Of a DNA stretch of 12,332 bases, positions 7,701-12,332 are shown in pieces; positions within the stretch are counted from its first letter, which is position 1, and each line of letters opens with the position of its first letter. The stretch is taken from contig CAWUZD010000071.1 in NCBI GenBank assembly GCA_963926925.1, positions 1 to 12,332 of the forward strand, read 5' to 3'. The notes under the pieces are model-generated. The model did no database searches. It was not told the DNA's origin and saw only the letters and a list, made by a program, of their open reading frames with translations. A program made the position numbers and the translations under genes. The DNA comes from Paralactobacillus_A sp963926925. Lineage in GTDB: Bacteria; Bacillota; Bacilli; Lactobacillales; Lactobacillaceae.

Positions 7701-8532
7701 TACCATTAACTAGTTTATCTTGTAAAGCCACTACTTGCGCTTGCATTGGTACGATAAACTTTTGCCGATAATTAGTATCATTATTCGCATCCAAAACACT
7801 TAATGCTGTGGTTAATTGCTGCTTAATCGCAGCAATATCAGCTTGCAAAATTGGCAATAATTGTTGTTGATAAAGTGCACTTTTTACTAATGAACCCGTA
7901 ATTTGATAAGGCGTAACTAGTTGTTTTAACCATGTTTCAGGTTCAGGATGAACATCAGCAAAGCGCAACAACCGTTGCACAATATCATATAAGCCATCAT
8001 CACTCCGGTCATTAGAAAAGTTTTGAATTAATTGGACAAAATTAACCTGATGTTCTTCATCAACATAACAATTTTCACGAACTTGCTCCCACACTTGTTG
8101 TTTTAATAATGTTTTTTCATTATCATCAAGCATTCGAAAACTCGGATCAAGACCAATGACATAAAAATACCGTTTCACTAATTCCATACAAAAAGCATCA
8201 ATGGTCGTAATGTCAGCAATATTCAATAAGTGTAATTGCTGAATGAGCCACCGTTGCTGTTGCTGGTGTTGGTTAGTATCAGGCTTAATATTACTAATCA
8301 TTTCAGTTAATGCGGTTTGCAATTTATCCTTCATATCTTTGGCAGCCGCCTTAGTAAAGGTAACTACTAATAAATGATCTAAGCCAACGGGATGATTATC
8401 GCTAGTAAGCATAGTGATAATTCTTTGTACCAACACAGCCGTTTTACCAGAACCTGCCGATGCCGAAACAAGGACATTACAGCCATGCGTGGTAATTGCT
8501 TTTTGTTGATCCGGTGTTGGATTAATCGCCAT
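4798..8532 (-). CDS. addA: ATP-dependent helicase/nuclease subunit A (AddA/RexA)
   Basis: AddA is the motor and 3'-strand nuclease of the AddAB complex, which unwinds and resects double-strand breaks to load RecA. The 1244-residue length is normal. UvrD-type helicase motifs run in order: Q motif TPDQQKAI (6-13), Walker A ASAGSGKT (24-31), Ia VTFTKAAA (57-64), II DEYQDT (403-408), III GDMKQSIYGFR (431-441), IV DNFRS (476-480), V VMTIHGSKGLQ (793-803) and VI EEMRLLYVALTRAEQRL (864-880). The C-terminal PD-(D/E)xK nuclease domain is intact: H1078 in GTATHLLLQ, D1174 in HGIIDG, and D1188 and K1190 in FDYKTD, then YYGQLALYADAL. All catalytic residues are present, so it should be active. The start overlaps the last 11 bases of addB (8522-8532) and sits behind two close Shine-Dalgarno-like sequences inside addB, so the two subunits are made from one message. 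Confidence 0.98.
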   Translation of the reverse strand: MAINPTPDQQKAITTHGCNVLVSASAGSGKTAVLVQRIITMLTSDNHPVGLDHLLVVTFTKAAAKDMKDKLQTALTEMISNIKPDTNQHQQQQRWLIQQLHLLNIADITTIDAFCMELVKRYFYVIGLDPSFRMLDDNEKTLLKQQVWEQVRENCYVDEEHQVNFVQLIQNFSNDRSDDGLYDIVQRLLRFADVHPEPETWLKQLVTPYQITGSLVKSALYQQQLLPILQADIAAIKQQLTTALSVLDANNDTNYRQKFIVPMQAQVVALQDKLVNGNWDELRQLVNYKAAKPRVNKKDGQLIKRLKDIIDNVNNAFEDMQQYFKLPEKTIITVSQKSQQLVSELSCVVIKYRKALNNEKRRRNVVDFNDIEHFAYQILHTSDPKYTQVIKDIQNQYTEIMIDEYQDTNELQEAILKAISNPQQGNRFMVGDMKQSIYGFRQANPRLFQTKLNTYQTTTNETVSQPTNGIKITLADNFRSVAGIDNFVNMLFKQIMDNQIGGSDYYHHNMLKFGAKYYADSQQQATDNATDIIFYNNETPQKAMSDEETAAMVVAKQIKQLIAHQQIWDKDQQAWRNIQYQDIMILARSHKYNLALTDVFSQMNIPVHINDVPNYFQTVEIQIMISLLQIIDNPDQDIPLVAVLRSPMFSFDENELALIRINHPEDSYYQAVKAFLNGNNSDISQETYQKTCKDVQRFMDILEKLRDYASQHQLSTLIWNIYQVTGWLDYVGGMPNGKQRQANLHALYERAQQYEDNGFQGLFQFIRFIEQLQQDDHDLDEAVTYQDVNAVQVMTIHGSKGLQAPVVILMGIDKQFNQSDFKSPALIDENGIGIQYLAPRSRLRIPTLQYTLQKYQMQKDEVSEEMRLLYVALTRAEQRLVIVGKLKDDYQKTIANWQNQVGDNHELLLPLNVRLGKSYLQWLGLSLIRHPHYQDHRQGYLIDDVTNFNVKFQKISDDNDEDNVIWQAYPRGNNVATLNNLVKKVKPIADETLQKLLCDPYPNLVATQTTAYQAVSKAKNYFDDPDNQVMPMLTTNDYNHQQTLTFTDDDFDSPRFINQQEHNEHVKVSAATVGTATHLLLQKIDLHHQPTLATLDQLLKDCIGTNLIAEKVAAKINLAHIMNLFTNKLGKQMLQYPDRVYREQPFAMIMPAKQLFKQLSPHENSPLLIHGIIDGYLLLPNNEVILFDYKTDHINNEYKLQNALKRYYGQLALYADALKTMLPNIKITQKYLYFLDINQLINID

Positions 8533-11500
8533 TATTTTCTCCTTCTCCTCTTAATTGTTTTAGTAATTCTGCTAATTTTAAATTAATAATATCGTGATAA
8601 TTATTTTCACTTAATAAATCATCAAATTGCAAAATAGCCCGATATGGTGAATATTGCAATGAAGTTAACTTCTTATCATGCCAACGTGCTGGATTAATCG
8701 TTAACTCACCTGAATAAATTTGCTTAATAGCATTAATAATTAATTGCTCATTATGAGCTAATAATAATGCTAAATCTTCGGCTTTAATTACTTTATCCTT
8801 ACCCGCTCTTAGATTACCTTTAGCAGTCCAACTCAAGTGATACATTGCTGGTTGGTTACTATCCTTAGGTACTAACGCTGGTAATAAGTCATCATCATTC
8901 AATAACAAGCCCTGATACTGGTTATTAGCAAACTGTTGTGCTAAATCAAGATTTTCATTTAATAATGCATCCCATTCTGCTGGTGATAATTTTTGTTTAA
9001 CTACATCTTTAAATGAATAAATCTTATTTTGCAAATGCAAATATAAGGCACCGGCCACTACATCATCGTGATGATGCTTTAATCCTTTTTGTAATGCATC
9101 AAGATAAGTTAACATCTGCAACTGCAAACCAGCATTAACTAAGCCATAATCAAGGTCCTTATCGCCTGATTTATAGTCAACAACTAATAAGTAGTTTTTA
9201 TGATTATTACCTGTAACCTCATCAATTCGGTCAATCCGACCATTAACGCGTACATAATGATTATGGTGCCACTTATCAACAATTGGCCAACACATGCCAG
9301 TAATATTATCGTATTTTGAAGTATTGAAAGATGCCTCAGTGCGTACCGTTCGCAAATTAAGTTGTTGATTTTGTGCTAAAATCATGGCCGCCATTTGTTC
9401 AACAATACCTAATAAAGCATGATTGATATACTTCATATGATGATCTTGCTTTAAAACATTGAATTGTTCACTATTAACAACATCCTTATAAATTTTTCTA
9501 ATTTTATTAGCATCATAAGTAGATAGTTCTTTCACAATTTGTTGTAAAGCATTATGCAAAATGGTACCAGTATCAGTTGGTTTTAGTTGATGAATATCAC
9601 GTTCTCGTAATTTCAAACCATACTTAAGAAAGTATTCATAATTGTCTTGATAAAAGTTTTCCAACCGTGAAATTGATGTTGGTAATACCTTTTGCAGTTG
9701 GGAACCAATCATAACTTCTTTTTCATCATTAGCATATAACTTAGTAACAACATCTTGTGATAGCGCATGCGGAATATTTTGATAATCCAAACTACTAATA
9801 ACTTGTTGTGTCAGTGATTTAAGTTGTGGATTAGCTAGTAAATATCGATAAATATTAAGCCATAAAGAACTTAAATCATTAACATGATGATTAGTAATTA
9901 ATTGTTGATGTGCAACCGTTACTAAGTCACTTAATGATTGCCGCAATGAACCAATTTGCTGAGGATCATCATTATTTTGTAATGCTGAAATCGGTGTAAT
10001 TGGTAAATCAAAATAATCTCTAATTTGTTTAACATATGGTGATAAGTGTAGTTCCTTATCATCATTAGTATCATCTACTTGTGGAAAGCTAAAAATTAAC
10101 GCTTGTTGTGGTGTCATTAAAGCACGATAAACCAAATAAGGTTCATTAATCATTTGATGATTACGATCATCAGGCAAAAACTTATTTTCAAAATCCTGAT
10201 TATCATTCATTACGGCTTGTAATTGTTGCCGATCAAAGTCATTTAATAATTGTTCATCACTTAAATGACGTGGTAAAACATCTTCAGTAGCGCCAATTAT
10301 AAAAGCAACTTTATGATTATTAGCTTGCACAATCCCCATTTCAGAAATTAAAACTTGATCTAAAGTTGCTGGAATTTGTGAAAATTGGGCTTCAGCAAAA
10401 CCTGCCTTAAATAACGAAATAAACTCATCAATGTTAAAATCTTGTTCACCTAATAATTCGACAAATTCATCTAATAAATTACAAAAGGCTTGCCACATTT
10501 GTTTTTCTTGACTGGCCTGTTGTAAATTATTGCAATCATTAGCCTGTTGATACCGCTTAATTAATTGTTGCCGCACGCCATTGGTATCTAGGAAGTCATA
10601 AAGAACCGTTAGTGCATCTTCGTTAGTATGGGCGGCAGCCATGGCATCAGAAAATGCCTTTAAAAGTTTGTTTACATACTGATGGATAAATTCAACGTGT
10701 GCTGAAGCCGGACAGAACGTCTTTTCTTGCGGATCATAATAATGCCAAGCTTCAGTTTGTAACCAATTGTTACCATTAATACCGTATTTCAAAACAAAGT
10801 TATCAGTTTCATCAACATAATCACGGAATTTTTGAAGCGTTGCGTGTTCCTTATCAGCAATTTCGTCATTATCAGCAATCGTAACAAAAGTTGGTATTAA
10901 TAATTCACTCCGTAATAGTCGCATAACATCATTGTATTGACAATGGTTGCGATAGCACATTAATAATGCATTCACAAAGTTAACTAAGGGATGATTATTC
11001 ATCTTCTTAGCCATATCATCAAAGTATGGAATTCCAGCTTGTTTAAAAATAATCGGAATAATATTTTCATATGGTGTTAAATCACGTGCCATAATAATAA
11101 AATCACGATAGTGCATACCGTTAAGCATCACGGCTTGATGAATTTGCTTAGCAATGTAGCGTAATTCATCATAATGATTATCAGCACTCCATATATGCAA
11201 ATGTTTTAAATCTTTTTTCGGAGTATCAATTTGTTGCGCTGCCTTACTCCAAGCCTGAATCCAATAATCTTCTAAACGTTGCATATCCTTATTAACAATT
11301 AGTTTAGTTGCTTTAGTAACATTAACCGTTGTTTGGTGGGCAGCCTTTAATAAGCGTTGGTAAGTATGCATTGGTTGCATAAACAACGTTGTTGGTAAAT
11401 TAGCCTTACCTTTATTAATTAATGTTAATGTTGCATTATCAAAATCAAACGGAATCGCAACGGTAACATCAGCGGCATAATTAATAAAAGTTGTTAATAA

Positions 11501-12160
11501 TTGTAATTCTTGCGCTGAAAAGTCAGCAAAACCTTCAATATAAAAATGCGCATGTTGCAAATTATCACGAAATGGTGGTTTTTGCAAAGTTCGATTCAAA
11601 ATATCTAATAAATAATGCGTATTACGTACACTATAAGTATCAAAATCCTGTTTAATAATTGCTAAATCATGTAACTTTTGTGTTAAGGTTGTGGCTGGTA
11701 ATTTAGTTATTAGTTTTTGTAAATCATCCGCACTAAAACAACCTGTTGTTAAATCATTTAATTGTGAAACCAATTGACTCATAAAACCAAGGTGATGAAC
11801 TTCACCACCGTATAGTAGCAATTCTTTTTCATGACTTAGTAAAATTTTATTAACTAATAATGCCAAACCAGCTTCACTAATATTAGCTGATTGCATAATG
11901 GGATTATCCTTAAGCCAATACCATGCAAGCCGTGAGAATGAAAATACTTGAATGTGGGACTGTGCATAAGTATCACTATTAATATGCTGCAATTGTTTTA
12001 AACGTTGTAAAACATCAATTTCAGCTGTGAATTTAATATGGTTAGGTACTAAATAGAAGAATTGGTCATATGGATGTTGTTGATATGCTTGTGTTAACTT
12101 AGCAACCAATTCATGGCGATGATCATAACTAGCTTTCCCCAAAACAAATGATAGTACCAT
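8522..12160 (-). CDS. addB: ATP-dependent helicase/nuclease subunit B (AddB, RexB type)
   Basis: AddB is the partner of AddA; in this family its helicase-like part recognises Chi and its C-terminal nuclease cuts the 5' strand. The 1212-residue product opens with MVLSFVLGKASYDHRHEL: where type-1 AddB has a Walker A loop, this has GKASYDHR (8-15), so no ATP site. LFYLVPNH-like and VFSFSRLAWY segments follow, as in lactobacillal RexB. The nuclease domain is intact: H869 in GTILHNAL, D977 in NGRIDRID, D995 and K997 in VVDYKSG, then GLQLQMLTYLDAL. The four cysteines that hold a 4Fe-4S cluster in Bacillus AddB are absent: D839, L1168, S1171 and L1177 align there by my hand alignment. AAGGAG (12174-12179) lies 13 bases before the ATG, which is long; see the start-site finding. 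It is first in the addB-addA operon. Confidence 0.96.
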   Translation of the reverse strand: MVLSFVLGKASYDHRHELVAKLTQAYQQHPYDQFFYLVPNHIKFTAEIDVLQRLKQLQHINSDTYAQSHIQVFSFSRLAWYWLKDNPIMQSANISEAGLALLVNKILLSHEKELLLYGGEVHHLGFMSQLVSQLNDLTTGCFSADDLQKLITKLPATTLTQKLHDLAIIKQDFDTYSVRNTHYLLDILNRTLQKPPFRDNLQHAHFYIEGFADFSAQELQLLTTFINYAADVTVAIPFDFDNATLTLINKGKANLPTTLFMQPMHTYQRLLKAAHQTTVNVTKATKLIVNKDMQRLEDYWIQAWSKAAQQIDTPKKDLKHLHIWSADNHYDELRYIAKQIHQAVMLNGMHYRDFIIMARDLTPYENIIPIIFKQAGIPYFDDMAKKMNNHPLVNFVNALLMCYRNHCQYNDVMRLLRSELLIPTFVTIADNDEIADKEHATLQKFRDYVDETDNFVLKYGINGNNWLQTEAWHYYDPQEKTFCPASAHVEFIHQYVNKLLKAFSDAMAAAHTNEDALTVLYDFLDTNGVRQQLIKRYQQANDCNNLQQASQEKQMWQAFCNLLDEFVELLGEQDFNIDEFISLFKAGFAEAQFSQIPATLDQVLISEMGIVQANNHKVAFIIGATEDVLPRHLSDEQLLNDFDRQQLQAVMNDNQDFENKFLPDDRNHQMINEPYLVYRALMTPQQALIFSFPQVDDTNDDKELHLSPYVKQIRDYFDLPITPISALQNNDDPQQIGSLRQSLSDLVTVAHQQLITNHHVNDLSSLWLNIYRYLLANPQLKSLTQQVISSLDYQNIPHALSQDVVTKLYANDEKEVMIGSQLQKVLPTSISRLENFYQDNYEYFLKYGLKLRERDIHQLKPTDTGTILHNALQQIVKELSTYDANKIRKIYKDVVNSEQFNVLKQDHHMKYINHALLGIVEQMAAMILAQNQQLNLRTVRTEASFNTSKYDNITGMCWPIVDKWHHNHYVRVNGRIDRIDEVTGNNHKNYLLVVDYKSGDKDLDYGLVNAGLQLQMLTYLDALQKGLKHHHDDVVAGALYLHLQNKIYSFKDVVKQKLSPAEWDALLNENLDLAQQFANNQYQGLLLNDDDLLPALVPKDSNQPAMYHLSWTAKGNLRAGKDKVIKAEDLALLLAHNEQLIINAIKQIYSGELTINPARWHDKKLTSLQYSPYRAILQFDDLLSENNYHDIINLKLAELLKQLRGEGENNGD
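8533..8550 (-). promoter_or_regulatory. Tandem ribosome binding site for addA inside addB
   Basis: On the minus strand, the last codons of addB read GAGGAGAAGGAGAAAATA directly before the addA ATG at 8532. The inner AAGGAG has a six-base spacer, which is good; a second GAGGAG lies six bases further upstream. The same bases encode the addB C-terminal residues GEGEN. Together with the 11-base gene overlap this favours translational coupling of the two subunits. Confidence 0.7.
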
Positions 12161-12202
12161 AAAAATTTATGCACTCCTTCTAATAAAAAAATGTTATTCA
12201 CT

Positions 12203-12232
12203 AGTATACAATATCTTTGTAGTAGTTGGTAA
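12203..12232 (-). promoter_or_regulatory. Candidate promoter of the addB-addA operon
   Basis: On the minus strand: TTACCA (12227-12232, 4 of 6 to the -35 consensus), an 18-base spacer and TATACT (12203-12208, 5 of 6 to the -10 consensus). The start of transcription would be near 12196, about 36 bases before the addB ATG. No other obvious -10 box lies in this short gap for the minus strand. The match is moderate. Confidence 0.4.
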
Positions 12233-12235
12233 GTA

Positions 12236-12244
12236 TGCTAAAAT
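12236..12244 (+). promoter_or_regulatory. Candidate extended -10 promoter for the gene at the right edge
   Basis: TGC (12236-12238) directly precedes TAAAAT (12239-12244), forming an extended -10 element. The upstream TTGTAG (12217-12222, 16-base spacer) is only a weak -35, which extended -10 promoters tolerate. The leader would be about 45 bases. It is divergent from the addB promoter, and the two overlap in 12203-12244. Confidence 0.4.
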
Positions 12245-12294
12245 TAATTTGATAACTTCAAAAATGGCATATGTCATAAGGAGGACCATCAATA

Positions 12295-12332
12295 ATGGCT
12301 AAACGGCATTTTAAAACACTTGATATTGATCA
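12295..12332 (+). CDS. Unidentified protein, first 12 codons only (runs off the window)
   Basis: An ATG at 12295 follows a near-perfect AAGGAGG (12278-12284) with a 10-base spacer and an upstream extended -10 element, so a real gene start is likely. The visible product is MAKRHFKTLDID, then the window ends. I do not recognise the family from these residues: no signal peptide or motif is visible, and the start is basic. It is divergent from addB and is not part of that operon. Confidence 0.6.
   Translation, partial: MAKRHFKTLDID

Noticed and set aside
8392..8586. Plus-strand open frame across the addB/addA junction
   Set aside because: Antisense to the Walker A region of addA and the addB tail; hydrophobic leucine-rich end is a shadow of the purine-rich ribosome-binding region.
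1..12332. CRISPR array, tRNA or rRNA gene, transposon ends, phage or defence genes
   Set aside because: Looked for on both strands and not seen; the window is almost fully occupied by recognisable housekeeping-type genes.

Overview
The window reads as chromosomal DNA from a low-GC Gram-positive bacterium, most likely a member of the Lactobacillaceae. The reasons are the AT-rich coding sequence, strong AGGAGG-type ribosome binding sites, the pth-mfd gene pair, the RexB-like (iron-sulphur-free) form of AddB, and a wall enzyme with the domain order of enterococcal and lactobacillal L,D-transpeptidases. Family assignments come from recognising motifs in the translated sequence; no database search was run.

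Layout, left to right. Positions 1-2029 (minus) hold the N-terminal 676 codons of mfd, the transcription-repair coupling factor, cut by the window edge just after the first helicase motifs. Immediately upstream in the same operon is pth (2040-2600, minus), peptidyl-tRNA hydrolase. A short divergent promoter region (2601-2743) separates this operon from an L,D-transpeptidase gene (2744-4119, plus), which is broken by an apparent one-base frameshift near 3701. A long perfect hairpin (4131-4165) ends this gene and also the convergent gene for a DHFR/RibD-C-like reductase (4168-4722, minus). From 4798 to 12160 (minus) lies the addB-addA pair, with an 11-base overlap. It encodes the two subunits of the AddAB/RexAB helicase-nuclease. 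A second divergent promoter region (12161-12294) leads into the first 12 codons of an unidentified plus-strand gene.

How the genes work together. AddAB resects double-strand breaks for RecA-dependent repair. Mfd clears RNA polymerase stalled at lesions and recruits nucleotide excision repair. Pth recycles peptidyl-tRNA released from aborted translation. The L,D-transpeptidase, if intact, would make cell-wall cross-links. This is mostly housekeeping content. I see no mobile element, CRISPR array, RNA gene, phage gene or defence island, and no evidence of an undescribed multi-gene system.

The points most worth a second look are the frameshifted L,D-transpeptidase, the inverted repeat lying on the pth promoter, the loss in AddB of both the Walker A motif and all four iron-sulphur cysteines, and the start site of AddB. 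The genes fill the window, and no gene-free stretch exceeds about 140 bases.
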